A DNA stretch of 64,000 nucleotides from [Mycobacterium] stephanolepidis (GTDB taxonomy: Bacteria; Actinomycetota; Actinomycetes; Mycobacteriales; Mycobacteriaceae): positions 3,286,001-3,350,000 of the forward strand of contig NZ_AP018165.1 in assembly GCF_002356335.1 (NCBI RefSeq). Reading direction: 5' to 3'. This document shows, piece after piece, positions 9,963 to 18,470 of this stretch. The position numbers and the translations under genes are program-made. The notes below the pieces were generated by a model. That model saw only the letters and a list, made by a program, of their open reading frames with translations, did no database searches and was not told the origin of the DNA. How positions within the stretch are numbered: the stretch's first letter is position 1; every line of letters begins with the position of its first letter.

Positions 9963-10835
9963 TTACTCCTGGCCGGCCGCCGCGCCGATTTCCGACGCCG
10001 CACCAACGGACCTCAGCCGTTTGAGATAACGCACATCGGCTTCATCCTTGTTGAGCAATGCCATGAAGTCGGCCACACCGAAGTCGGGATCGTGCGCGGG
10101 TTCTCCGAGAACCTTCGCGCCGAGCCGCAGATATCCACGCATCAGCGCGGGAACCTGCACTTTGGCGGGCGGCTTGATGTCGTCGAGCCCCATCCCGTCG
10201 ACAACGACCGGGTTGTAGGGGCGCACCGTGTGTTCCGGCGCCGCGGCATGCCGCTTCATCACAAAGTCGCGTACGGCACGTACCTGGCTGCCGGGTGCCT
10301 GTTCGGGGTTGTCCTGCATGGGAACCGATATGCATCCGGTGACGTAGGTGTAGTCGCAACGGTCCAGGTAGGCCAGAATTCCCGCCCACATCAGCAGCAC
10401 AACCGCGCCGTTGCGGTGATCGCCCCGAACCACGGCGCGTCCCATCTCCACCAGCTGGGGACGCAACGCGTCGAGTCCACTGATGTCGAATTCCGTTGCG
10501 CTGTAAAGACCTCCGGCAGCAATGGCGCCGGGCGGGGGCAGCATCCGGTAGCAGCCCACCACGTCACCCGAGGTGTCCTCGCGCACCAGCAGGTGATCGC
10601 AGTGCTCGTCGAAACGGTCGGCGTCACGTCCCTCGAACGCTGCCGGGGTGCTCGCGAGCTGGAATCCGGGCTCGCTGCTGAACACGTCGTATCGAAGCCG
10701 TTGTACGGCATCGATATCGGCGGGATCGTTCGACAGCAGCAGGGTGTACCGAGGGCCCGGTAGGGCACCTCCGGCATCCCCCGCCACGTCTGAGATGGAT
10801 TGATCTGCGGCGATGAGAACTGAAGCGGTACTCAT
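9963..10835 (-). CDS. GNAT/hemolysin-type (OlsB-like) N-acyltransferase
   Basis: The 290-aa protein has the domain seen in OlsB-type ornithine-acyl-ACP N-acyltransferases: RLRYDVFSSE early, DEHCDHLLV, GCYRMLPP, then LVEMGRAVV and the later GCISVPMQ segment. Such enzymes transfer a 3-hydroxyacyl chain from ACP to an amine such as the alpha-amino group of ornithine. The next gene, 2 bp downstream, is a PlsC-type O-acyltransferase, so the pair could make ornithine lipids. That is inference from family pairing. The homologue would be Rv3027c. Confidence 0.72.
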   Translation of the reverse strand: MSTASVLIAADQSISDVAGDAGGALPGPRYTLLLSNDPADIDAVQRLRYDVFSSEPGFQLASTPAAFEGRDADRFDEHCDHLLVREDTSGDVVGCYRMLPPPGAIAAGGLYSATEFDISGLDALRPQLVEMGRAVVRGDHRNGAVVLLMWAGILAYLDRCDYTYVTGCISVPMQDNPEQAPGSQVRAVRDFVMKRHAAAPEHTVRPYNPVVVDGMGLDDIKPPAKVQVPALMRGYLRLGAKVLGEPAHDPDFGVADFMALLNKDEADVRYLKRLRSVGAASEIGAAAGQE

Positions 10836-10979
10836 GACTGCGAGATTCGCCGAGTTATGCGGCGGAACGGCATCGGAAGCGTGTCGTGTCCATGCACGAT
10901 CCGTTAATTGCGGCGTTCAGTACACCAAATGCCTGCTTGCGTAAGTGAATCCCTAAGGCAAACAGGGAGCTAACGGACG

Positions 10980-11087
10980 CTACGCGGACACTCGCGCACC
11001 GGCGCGCTGGAGCGGTTCCTCCTCATCGACCAGCAGCGACATCGGGCCGCCGGGTTTGCGCACCATGGTGACAACGAACCGCGGCAC
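10980..11087 (-). CDS. Possible small protein (28-35 aa) or gene remnant
   Basis: Downstream of the NmrA-like gene an open frame ends at TAG 10980-10982 and can start at ATG 11066 (28 aa) or GTG 11087 (35 aa). The peptide reads VPRFVVTMVRKPGGPMSLLV followed by DEEEPLQRAGARVSA; the frame stays open upstream into the end of the NmrA-like gene. Its codon choice is coding-like (third positions rich in G or C). No clear ribosome site is seen, so it may be a remnant or chance. The rest of the 278-bp gap (10836-11113) shows nothing else I can name. Confidence 0.3.
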   Translation of the reverse strand: MPRFVVTMVRKPGGPMSLLVDEEEPLQRAGARVSA

Positions 11088-11113
11088 GGAGCAGATGCGG
11101 CGGTTCGGCAGAG

Positions 11114-11857
11114 CTACCGTTGACCGATCCAGTCGGCGAATCTCGTCTGCGTCAGCACCCCGTCATCACCGGTGACCAGACTGAAGTCATCCACCGGCGT
11201 CCCGAAATAGGTAGCACTCGGGTCGACCACCACCGGTGTGTCGTCGCCACGTGCGTCAAGCACTGCCTGCGCCATCTCGGCGAACGAAAACTTCTCTGGT
11301 CCACCGATGTTGATGATGCCGTTACGCGGCTCGGCCTCCGCGGCCCGGGCCACCTGTGCGGACACGTCGTCTGCGGCAATCAGCTGAATTCTGGCGTCGG
11401 GTACACGAACCTCGTCTCCCACGACGAGTGTGTCGGTGATGGACTCTGCGAACTCCTGGAACTGAGTGGCCCGCACGATCGTGTACGGCAGTCCGGATTC
11501 GACAATGATGTTTTCCTGCGCCACTTTCGCCCTCATGTACCCGCTGTCCGGCAGACCATCGGCGCCGACAATGGACAGTGTGACGTAGTGACCGACACCA
11601 GTCTGGTTCGCCGCATCAACGAGATTGCGCGCCGCGGCGGTGAAGAAATCCATCACGGGCCCGTCCTCGAACGACGGAGAATTGACAACGTCGATAACCA
11701 CATTCGATCCGGTGAGCGCCTCCACCAGACCGTCGCCGGTCAATACATTCACGCCGGCGGACAACGACGCCGCCACCACGTCATGGCCGTCGGCGATGAG
11801 CAAAGAGGCCACCCGCGAACCGATTTGGCCCGTGGCACCAACAACTGTGATTTTCAT
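11114..11857 (-). CDS. NmrA-like/atypical SDR NAD(P)-binding protein
   Basis: The protein has 247 aa from ATG 11857, ten bases after a GAAAGG ribosome site; an in-frame start nine codons upstream has no such site. A Rossmann dinucleotide motif lies at the very N-terminus (VVGATGQIGSRVA). Later segments YTIVRATQFQEF and GIINIGGPEKFS are typical of NmrA/HSCARG-like proteins, which sense NAD(P) or act as reductases. No catalytic Tyr-x3-Lys in its standard place is obvious; GYMRAKVAQENI has Tyr, Arg and Lys nearby. The substrate is unknown. Confidence 0.7.
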   Translation of the reverse strand: MKITVVGATGQIGSRVASLLIADGHDVVAASLSAGVNVLTGDGLVEALTGSNVVIDVVNSPSFEDGPVMDFFTAAARNLVDAANQTGVGHYVTLSIVGADGLPDSGYMRAKVAQENIIVESGLPYTIVRATQFQEFAESITDTLVVGDEVRVPDARIQLIAADDVSAQVARAAEAEPRNGIINIGGPEKFSFAEMAQAVLDARGDDTPVVVDPSATYFGTPVDDFSLVTGDDGVLTQTRFADWIGQR

Positions 11858-11971
11858 TGTGCGATTACCTTTCTCGTCTCGCATACAACGGTCGCAGCTC
11901 GGCGCCGGATTGGGAAACGTTCCGCCATTTCATCTGCTGTCCCGACCCGAGCACTGACGGCGCAACGGACA

Positions 11972-12742
11972 CTAGGCCGGAACTCGCGAACGTAGCTCGT
12001 TCGCGATCTTCTGCAGGGTGTTCTCGGTCTCGGGTGGGCCGGTGAGCATGGCCACCGCCAACGTGTCGCGGGATCTGCCGGAGGTCGAGGCAAAGGCGCA
12101 TGTCATCGCGATCCGGACCACACGCATGCCGTTTCCGAGGGTTCCTGTCATCCGGGCGTAGGACGTGACATCGTCGATCGGCTTCCACGACTGAGCATCG
12201 ACCGGTAGTTTCGCGCGCACCTTGTCCTGGGTGGACTTGCCGCATCCGTCGGCACAGCGACTGGACCCGATCCAACCGGCTGCCCCGCCCCTGTTGGCCT
12301 CGTCCATGCACGTGATGCGCTTGTCCAGCGGTTTGTTCTCGGTGTGCAGACATCCCCACCCCGCGGGCAGGTTGAAGTCGAACGCTACGTACGAGGGCAT
12401 CGAGATGGGCTGAAGTTTCTCGCCCGGCCCGTACGTCGCGCCGCCGAGTGGCCCTGTGGACCCGTTGGGAGGAGGGATCACCCCGGAGGTCGCAGTGGGA
12501 GGCGCCGTCGTCCGCGCCGCGGGGGACTCTCCCTGGGCCATGACGGCCATACCCACGATGCTGCGCTGAGACCCGACGGAGACGACGGCAATCACCAACC
12601 CCAGCACAACCGTGCCCAGAAACGCCGAAAGGACTATCCAGGGCGCCCGACTCGGTGGTCGAGGCTCTGGATAGTCCAGTGGCGTACCGTCAGCCGCCCC
12701 CTGAGGTTGGATGTCGCCGGCGGGGCGGCTCCAGGGCTCCAT
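11972..12742 (-). CDS. Single-pass membrane-anchored protein of unknown function
   Basis: The 256-aa protein has a Pro-rich cytosolic N-terminus (residues 1-33), one membrane span (about 34-56, IVLSAFLGTVVLGLVIAVVS), a Pro/Thr-rich linker and an exported domain of about 150 residues with several cysteines (WGCLHTEN, ITCMDEAN, RCADGCGK, MTCAF), likely disulfide-bonded. Similar mycobacterial proteins are annotated only as conserved membrane proteins. It lies 8 bp downstream of etfA and may be transcribed with the etf genes, but no functional link is evident. Confidence 0.65.
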   Translation of the reverse strand: MEPWSRPAGDIQPQGAADGTPLDYPEPRPPSRAPWIVLSAFLGTVVLGLVIAVVSVGSQRSIVGMAVMAQGESPAARTTAPPTATSGVIPPPNGSTGPLGGATYGPGEKLQPISMPSYVAFDFNLPAGWGCLHTENKPLDKRITCMDEANRGGAAGWIGSSRCADGCGKSTQDKVRAKLPVDAQSWKPIDDVTSYARMTGTLGNGMRVVRIAMTCAFASTSGRSRDTLAVAMLTGPPETENTLQKIANELRSRVPA

Positions 12743-12750
12743 GGGGTTGT

Positions 12751-13707
12751 TTAGCCCTTGCGAGCCTTCACGGCCTCAGTGAGCTGCGGTGCGACGTTGA
12801 ACAGGTCACCCACCACACCGAAATCGGCGATCTCGAAGATCGGCGCTTCTTCGTCCTTGTTCACCGCGACGATGGTCTTCGAGGTCTGCATGCCGGCGCG
12901 GTGCTGGATGGCGCCAGAGATACCCAGCGCGACGTACAGCTGCGGCGACACGGTCTTACCGGTCTGACCCACCTGGAACTGACCCGGGTAGTACCCGGAG
13001 TCCACCGCGGCACGCGAGGCACCGACAGCGGCACCCAGCGAATCGGCGAGCTCCTCGACGACGCTGAACTTGTCGGCGCTACCGACACCGCGACCGCCGG
13101 ATACGACGATGTTGGCCTCGGTGAGCTCCGGACGATCGCCACCGACCACCGGCTGACGCGAGGTCACCTTGGTGGCGTTCTCGGCGGGCGCGGGCACCTC
13201 AACGGCAACCTGCTCGCCCGCACCGGCGGCCGGCGCAGCCTCGACGGCACCGGGACGCACGGTGATGACCGGGGCGTCACCGTTGGCCTGAGCCTCGACG
13301 GAGAACGCGCCACCGAAGATCGAGTGCAGGGCCTTGCAACCCTCACGCACCTCGATGACATCGGTCAGCAGTCCCGAGCCCAGGCGTGCGGCCAGGCGTC
13401 CGGCCACTTCCTTGCCCTCGGTGGTCGCGGCGATCAGGATGCCGGCGGGGCTGGCGGTCTCAGCCAGGCTGGCCAGCAGGTCGACCTTGGGGGTGACCAG
13501 GTAGTTGTCGACGGTGTCGGACTCGGCGACGTAGATCTTGGCGGCGCCGGCCTCCTTGAGACCGTCGATCAGCGGCGCGGCGGTGCCCGCCGGACCGGCC
13601 ACTACGGCCGAGGGCTCGCCCAGGACGCGTGCGGCGGTGATGAGTTCGGCGCTTACCTTCTTGAGCGCACCCTCTGAATGCTCAACGAGCACAAGTACTT
13701 CAGCCAT
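12751..13707 (-). CDS. etfA: Electron transfer flavoprotein alpha subunit (FixB)
   Basis: This 318-aa subunit pairs with the EtfB gene 34 bp upstream to form the FAD/AMP-containing ETF that takes electrons from acyl-CoA dehydrogenases. The C-terminal FAD-binding segment is visible: [43 protein letters not shown] and IQHRAGMQ. Length and order match Rv3028c. The two genes form an operon on the reverse strand. Confidence 0.95.
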   Translation of the reverse strand: MAEVLVLVEHSEGALKKVSAELITAARVLGEPSAVVAGPAGTAAPLIDGLKEAGAAKIYVAESDTVDNYLVTPKVDLLASLAETASPAGILIAATTEGKEVAGRLAARLGSGLLTDVIEVREGCKALHSIFGGAFSVEAQANGDAPVITVRPGAVEAAPAAGAGEQVAVEVPAPAENATKVTSRQPVVGGDRPELTEANIVVSGGRGVGSADKFSVVEELADSLGAAVGASRAAVDSGYYPGQFQVGQTGKTVSPQLYVALGISGAIQHRAGMQTSKTIVAVNKDEEAPIFEIADFGVVGDLFNVAPQLTEAVKARKG

Positions 13708-13741
13708 AACTTTGCTTTCTCGTTTCTGTATTTAGGGGGTC

Positions 13742-14533
13742 TTAGATGATCTTCTGCGCAACCAGGAACTCGGCGACCTTGGTGCCGCCTTCGCCCTCGT
13801 CGGTGATCTTCTCGCCCGCGGTCTTGGCGGCCTTGGGAGTCGAGGACAGCACGGTCGAACCGGCGTTCGCGACGCCCACCTCGTCGGCCTCAACGCCGAT
13901 CTCGGCGAGGGTCAACACGGCAACTTCCTTCTTCTTGGCGGCCATGATGCCCTTGAAGGAGGGGAAGCGGGGCTCGTTGATCTTCTCGGTGACGCTGACG
14001 ATGGCCGGCAGAGTGGCCTCGACCTCGAACACGCCCTCGTCGGTCTCGCGCTCGCCCTTGACGACGCCGCCCTCGACGGTCAGCTTGCGCAGGTGTGTCA
14101 GCTGCGGCAGACCCAGGTACTCGGCGATGATCGCGGGAATGGCACCCGAACGGCCGTCGGTGGCCTCGTTACCGGCGATGACCAGCTCGACACCCTCGAC
14201 CTGACCCAGCGCGCGGGCCAGGGCCCAGCCGGTCTGGATGGCATCGGACCCGTGCAGGCCCGGGTCGAGCAGGTGAACTGCCTTGTCGGCACCCATGGAC
14301 AGCGCCTTGCGGATGGCCTCGGTGGCCTTCTCCGGGCCTGCCGACACGACGGTCACGACCGAGTCGCCACCCTCGCGCTCCTTGATGAGCAGCGCTTCCT
14401 CAACGGCACGCTCGTTGATCTCGTCGAGTACCGCGTCGGCGGCTTCCCGGTCGAGCGTGAAGTCACCGTCGGTGAGCTTGCGCTCCGACCAGGTGTCTGG
14501 GACCTGCTTGATCAGGACCGCAATGTTCGTCAT
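13742..14533 (-). CDS. etfB: Electron transfer flavoprotein beta subunit (FixA)
   Basis: The 263-aa protein starts at ATG 14533 (MTNIAVLIKQVPD), the usual N-terminus; an upstream extension of 43 codons is not homologous. The AMP-binding region includes GNEATDGRSGAIPAIIAEYL. It is the partner of EtfA in ETF. A perfect inverted repeat about 100 bp upstream (14633-14647) may control the operon. Confidence 0.95.
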   Translation of the reverse strand: MTNIAVLIKQVPDTWSERKLTDGDFTLDREAADAVLDEINERAVEEALLIKEREGGDSVVTVVSAGPEKATEAIRKALSMGADKAVHLLDPGLHGSDAIQTGWALARALGQVEGVELVIAGNEATDGRSGAIPAIIAEYLGLPQLTHLRKLTVEGGVVKGERETDEGVFEVEATLPAIVSVTEKINEPRFPSFKGIMAAKKKEVAVLTLAEIGVEADEVGVANAGSTVLSSTPKAAKTAGEKITDEGEGGTKVAEFLVAQKII

Positions 14534-14632
14534 AAGTCTCCGATCGTCCTTCCTCTTCGCTGTCTGCCAGCGGTGTGCTGGCCATCTGCTGCGTGGTAGT
14601 TCCGCGCGCACCCGTACTACGCCGGTCGCACT

Positions 14633-14647
14633 GTCACGTTTCGTGAC
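14633..14647. promoter_or_regulatory. Perfect inverted repeat in the etfB/methyltransferase divergent promoter
   Basis: GTCACG-TTT-CGTGAC is a perfect 6-bp inverted repeat with a 3-nt centre in the 252-bp gap 14534-14785 between divergent genes. It has no T-run, so it is not a terminator; an operator is the best reading. The regulator is unknown. The rest of the gap holds no gene I can see. Confidence 0.4.
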
Positions 14648-14785
14648 TAATCCGGCGAACAAAGTTACTCACGGGTAATATACGGAGTTCGCCCGTACAC
14701 CATAGCCGGTTCACCCCTGGTTTCCGGCCTGTGATCTGGGCCACCAGTATTAAGACACGGCGTTCACCCGATAGCCTGCCAAACG

Positions 14786-15604
14786 ATGAACTCGCACCTG
14801 ACCGACCCGCACCCGGCTGACCCTCTTCGCGCAAGCGGCTCATCAGCCGATGACCCGGACGCCCTGGCGCTGACCGGGGAGCGGACCGTGCCCGGGATCG
14901 CCGAGGAGAACTACTGGTTCCGCCGCCACGAAGTGGTGTACGAGCGGCTCAGCGGCCTCTGTGCAGAACGCAGGGTGCTCGAGGCGGGCAGCGGTGAGGG
15001 CTACGGCGCCAACATGCTGGCCGGCGTGGCCGAGCACGTCATCGGGCTGGATTACGACGAGTCCGCGATTGCGCACGTGAAGGCCCGGTATCCGCGCGTG
15101 GACATGCGCGCCGGAAATCTGGCGGACCTGCCGCTCACCGATGGTGCGGTGGACGTGGTGGTGAACTTCCAGGTCATCGAGCACCTGTGGGACCAGGGGC
15201 AGTTCATCCGTGAGTGCGCCCGGGTGCTCAGCCCCGGCGGCTCCCTTCTGATCAGCACCCCGAATCGGATCACCTTCTCCCCCGGGCGCGATACCCCGCT
15301 GAATCCGTTCCACACGCGCGAGCTGAATGCCGCCGAACTCACCGAACTCCTTGTGGAAAACGGCTTTTCGGTGGACGGTGTTTACGGTGTCTTTCACGGG
15401 CCACGGCTTCGCGAGCTCGACGCCAAGTACGGCGGTTCGATCATCGACGCACAGATCGAGCGCGCGGTCGCCGGCGCGCCGTGGCCACAGGATCTGCTCG
15501 CGGACATCACAGGTTTGACCACCGAGGATTTCGAAATCATCGACGCGGGGGAACGCGACATTGACCAGAGTCTGGATCTGGTTGCCATTGCGGTGATTCC
15601 GTGA
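14786..15604 (+). CDS. SAM-dependent methyltransferase of the MGLP cluster (Rv3030-like)
   Basis: The 272-aa class-I methyltransferase has motif I VLEAGSGEGYGANML near residue 65, an acidic end of beta-2 (GLDYDE) and the later VVVNFQVIEHLWDQ and GGSLLISTPN. It heads a tight forward operon with a GH57 branching enzyme and a GT4 glucosyltransferase, the order of Rv3030-Rv3031-Rv3032. By that context it is a sugar O-methyltransferase acting on methylglucose lipopolysaccharide, the cytosolic polymer that binds acyl-CoAs. Its stop overlaps the next start (GTGA). Confidence 0.85.
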   Translation: MNSHLTDPHPADPLRASGSSADDPDALALTGERTVPGIAEENYWFRRHEVVYERLSGLCAERRVLEAGSGEGYGANMLAGVAEHVIGLDYDESAIAHVKARYPRVDMRAGNLADLPLTDGAVDVVVNFQVIEHLWDQGQFIRECARVLSPGGSLLISTPNRITFSPGRDTPLNPFHTRELNAAELTELLVENGFSVDGVYGVFHGPRLRELDAKYGGSIIDAQIERAVAGAPWPQDLLADITGLTTEDFEIIDAGERDIDQSLDLVAIAVIP

Positions 15605-17154
15605 CGGAGAAGGTTCCTGGGCTGTTCACCATGGTGCTGCACACGCACCTACCCTGGCTTGCCAACCACGGGCGCTGGCCGGTCGGCGAGGAATGGCTGT
15701 ACCAGTCCTGGTCGGCCTCGTACCTCCCGTTGTTCAAGGCGCTTCGGACGCTGGCGGGCGAGGGCCGGGAAAACCTGATCACTCTCGGCATCACCCCGGT
15801 AGTGGCCGCACAACTGGATGATCCGCACTGCCTGACCGGGCTGCACAGCTGGCTGGCCAACTGGCAGCTGCGCGCCTTCGAGGCCGCCACCATCGCCAGT
15901 ACCGACGCAGAACCCGGCACCGCATCGAGCCCGGAAATGCTGCGCGCCTTCGGGGTGCGCGAATACCGCAGCGCCACAAACGCTCTCGATGAGTTCGATC
16001 AGTACTGGCGGCACGGTGGCAGCGGGCCACTACGTAGCCTCATCGATGCGAAGGCCATTGAACTGCTAGGCGGTCCCCTCGCCCATCCCTTCCAGCCGCT
16101 GCTACACCCCCGGCTGCGCGAGTTCGCGCTGCGCGAGGGATTAGCCGATGCCGCACAGCGTTTCGGGCATGCACCCACGGGTATCTGGGCGCCCGAATGT
16201 GCCTACGCCCCGGGCATGGAAGAGGGTTACGCGGCTGCCGGGGTCAACCACTTCATGGTGGACGGGCCCTCTCTGCAGGGAGACACCTCGTTGGGCCGTC
16301 CGGTGGGCGACTCCGATGTGGTGGCGTTCGGGCGCGACCTGACGGTCAGTTACCGGGTGTGGTCACCGAAGTCCGGCTATCCCGGCCATGCCTCCTACCG
16401 CGACTTCCACACCTACGACCACGACACCGGCCTTAAGCCCGCCCGGGTTACCGGACGCAATGTGGCTCCGGAAGCCAAGGCGCCGTACGACCCCGAGCGT
16501 GCCGACGCAGCCATCGACGTCCATGTCCGCGATTTCGTGGATACCGTGCGTCAGCGCCTCATCGCCGAGTCCGACCGCATCGGGCGGCCCGCGCATGTCA
16601 TCGCAGCATTCGACACCGAACTGTTCGGGCACTGGTGGTACGAGGGACCGATGTGGCTCGAACGTGTGCTTCGCGCCCTGCCCGAGGCCGGAATCGAGGT
16701 GGGCACCCTAGAGCAGGCTCGCGAACGCGGATACGTGGGCAAGCCCTTCGACTTGCCAGCCAGCTCATGGGGTTCCGGTAAGGACTGGCATGTGTGGAAC
16801 GGCGAAAAGGTAGCCGATCTCGTGCAGCTGAACACCGAAGTGGTCGACACCGCCCTCACCGCGGTGGACAAGGCACTCAACGAACAACCCGCGCCGCACA
16901 CCCGTAATCGGGTCGCCGATCAGATCCTGCGTGAGGCACTGCTGACCGTATCCAGCGACTGGCCGTTCATGGTGAGTAAGGACTCGGCCGCCGACTACGC
17001 GCGCTACCGCGCGCACCTACACGCGCACGCCACCCGCGAGATCGCCTCGGCACTGGCCAGCGGACGGCACGACGCCGCAATCCGGTTGGCCGACGGTTGG
17101 AACCGTGCGGACGGGCTGTTCGGCGCGCTTGATGCTCGAAGGCTGCCACGATGA
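15601..17154 (+). CDS. GH57 alpha-1,4-glucan branching enzyme (Rv3031-like)
   Basis: The 517-aa protein begins LFTMVLHTHLPWL, the first conserved GH57 block, and carries GIWAPECAYAPGMEE with the catalytic Glu nucleophile and AAFDTELFGHWWYEG with the catalytic Asp. This matches GH57 branching enzymes, which make alpha-1,6 branches in glucans; Rv3031 is assigned to MGLP synthesis. GTG 15601 overlaps the upstream stop by 4 nt. The stop (17152-17154) overlaps an ATG that opens a duplicated mini-frame before the glucosyltransferase gene. Confidence 0.9.
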   Translation: MTEKVPGLFTMVLHTHLPWLANHGRWPVGEEWLYQSWSASYLPLFKALRTLAGEGRENLITLGITPVVAAQLDDPHCLTGLHSWLANWQLRAFEAATIASTDAEPGTASSPEMLRAFGVREYRSATNALDEFDQYWRHGGSGPLRSLIDAKAIELLGGPLAHPFQPLLHPRLREFALREGLADAAQRFGHAPTGIWAPECAYAPGMEEGYAAAGVNHFMVDGPSLQGDTSLGRPVGDSDVVAFGRDLTVSYRVWSPKSGYPGHASYRDFHTYDHDTGLKPARVTGRNVAPEAKAPYDPERADAAIDVHVRDFVDTVRQRLIAESDRIGRPAHVIAAFDTELFGHWWYEGPMWLERVLRALPEAGIEVGTLEQARERGYVGKPFDLPASSWGSGKDWHVWNGEKVADLVQLNTEVVDTALTAVDKALNEQPAPHTRNRVADQILREALLTVSSDWPFMVSKDSAADYARYRAHLHAHATREIASALASGRHDAAIRLADGWNRADGLFGALDARRLPR

Positions 17155-17214
17155 ACAAGACCTTCGCCCGAGAGGCTCATCAATGAACACGGTCTTCGCC
17201 CGAGAGGCTCATCA
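17151..17214 (+). repeat. Tandem 32-bp direct repeat creating two coupled 11-aa mini-frames
   Basis: Units 17151-17182 and 17183-17214 differ only at a few bases near the start and share CTTCGCCCGAGAGGCTCATC. Each carries a ribosome site (GAGAGG) followed by ATG, and each encodes an 11-residue frame (MNKTFAREAHQ, MNTVFAREAHQ) whose TGA overlaps the next ATG. The second ends at the ATG of the glucosyltransferase. A duplicated start-stop junction explains all features. Confidence 0.8.
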
Positions 17215-18459
17215 ATGAGAATTCTGATGGTTTCGTGGGAGTACCCACCGGTGGTCATCGGCGGGCTGGGCCGGCATGTGCATCACCTGTCCACCGAGCT
17301 GGCTGCCGCCGGGCATGACGTGGTGGTACTCACCCGGCGCCCGTCCGGTACCGATCCGGCGAGTCACCCGACCTCCGACGAGATGTCCGAGGGTGTCCGG
17401 GTGGTGGCGGCTGCCGAGGATCCGCACGATTTCGATTTCGGCACCGACATGATGGCCTGGACTCTGGCCATGGGACATGCGATGGTCCGCGCCGGATTGG
17501 CCTTGGGCCTCAAGGGTTCCGGCGATTGGCGGCCAGACGTCGTCCACGCCCACGACTGGCTGGTGGCACACCCCGCGATCACCCTCGCCGAGCATTTCGA
17601 CGTGCCCCTGGTATCGACGTTGCACGCCACCGAGGCCGGCCGGCACAGCGGCTGGGTCTCCGGACGCATCAGTCGACAGGTGCATTCGGTGGAATGGTGG
17701 CTGGCCCGCGAGTCGGACTCGCTGATCACGTGCTCTGCCTCGATGCTCGATGAAGTGACCGAGCTGTTCGGACCGGAGCTGCCACAGGTTCACGTCATCC
17801 GAAATGGCATCGACGTCACCCGCTGGGTGTTCGCTCCCCGACTGCCTTCCGACGGCACGGCACCGGTACTGCTTTTCGTCGGACGACTTGAATACGAAAA
17901 GGGCATCCACGATGCCATCGCCGCGCTGCCCAAGATCCGGCGCGCGCACCCCGGAACCGTGCTGGCGGTCGCAGGTGATGGCACGCAACAGGATTGGCTC
18001 CTCGAGCAGGCGCGTAAACACAAGGTCGTCAAGTCCGTGCAGTTCCTGGGCAATCTGGACCATGAGGGGCTGTTGCAGTGGCTGCACCGCGCCGACGCCA
18101 TCGTGCTGCCCAGCCACTACGAGCCGTTCGGCATCGTGGCCCTCGAGGCTGCCGCCGCGGGCACTCCCCTGGTCACATCCACCGTCGGCGGGCTCGGCGA
18201 GGCCGTCATAGATGGCGCGACCGGCTTGTCCTTCACGCCGCGCGATGTGGCGGGAATCGCGGATGCCGTCAAACGCACCCTCGATGACCCGGCCGGTGCC
18301 GCCGAACGTGCCGTAGCGGCGCGCGCACGTCTCACCGCGGACTTCGACTGGGCCACTGTCGCCGACGAAACCGCTCAGGTATATGTGGCAGCCAAGCGTC
18401 GCGAACGGGAACCGTTCGGGCGCAGCGTAATCGTCGAGCGTCCGCTGCCGGACCGGTAG
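17215..18459 (+). CDS. GT4-family alpha-1,4-glucosyltransferase (Rv3032-like)
   Basis: The 414-aa GT-B enzyme has an N-terminal domain starting RILMVSWEYPPVVIGGLGRH (glycogen-synthase-like glycine loop) and a C-terminal donor-binding domain with LLFVGRLEYEKG and the E-x7-E motif within YEPFGIVALEAAAAG. Rv3032 elongates the alpha-1,4-glucan of MGLP and also contributes to capsular glucan. The start ATG 17215 sits at the end of a tandem duplication carrying its ribosome site. It is co-transcribed with the branching enzyme upstream and probably with the carboxylic acid reductase 11 bp downstream. Confidence 0.9.
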   Translation: MRILMVSWEYPPVVIGGLGRHVHHLSTELAAAGHDVVVLTRRPSGTDPASHPTSDEMSEGVRVVAAAEDPHDFDFGTDMMAWTLAMGHAMVRAGLALGLKGSGDWRPDVVHAHDWLVAHPAITLAEHFDVPLVSTLHATEAGRHSGWVSGRISRQVHSVEWWLARESDSLITCSASMLDEVTELFGPELPQVHVIRNGIDVTRWVFAPRLPSDGTAPVLLFVGRLEYEKGIHDAIAALPKIRRAHPGTVLAVAGDGTQQDWLLEQARKHKVVKSVQFLGNLDHEGLLQWLHRADAIVLPSHYEPFGIVALEAAAAGTPLVTSTVGGLGEAVIDGATGLSFTPRDVAGIADAVKRTLDDPAGAAERAVAARARLTADFDWATVADETAQVYVAAKRREREPFGRSVIVERPLPDR

Positions 18460-18470
18460 AGAGGCCCCTA

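Noticed and set aside
12655..13677. 340-codon forward frame opposite etfA
   Set aside because: Composition is low-complexity Gly/His/Asp/Arg and it mirrors etfA codons; no ribosome site or homology was recognised.
14633..14647. Rho-independent terminator
   Set aside because: The stem is short, no T-run follows and it lies in a divergent promoter, not after a gene.
17151..17214. CRISPR repeat
   Set aside because: There are only two directly adjoining copies without spacers and no cas genes; a coding-junction duplication explains it.
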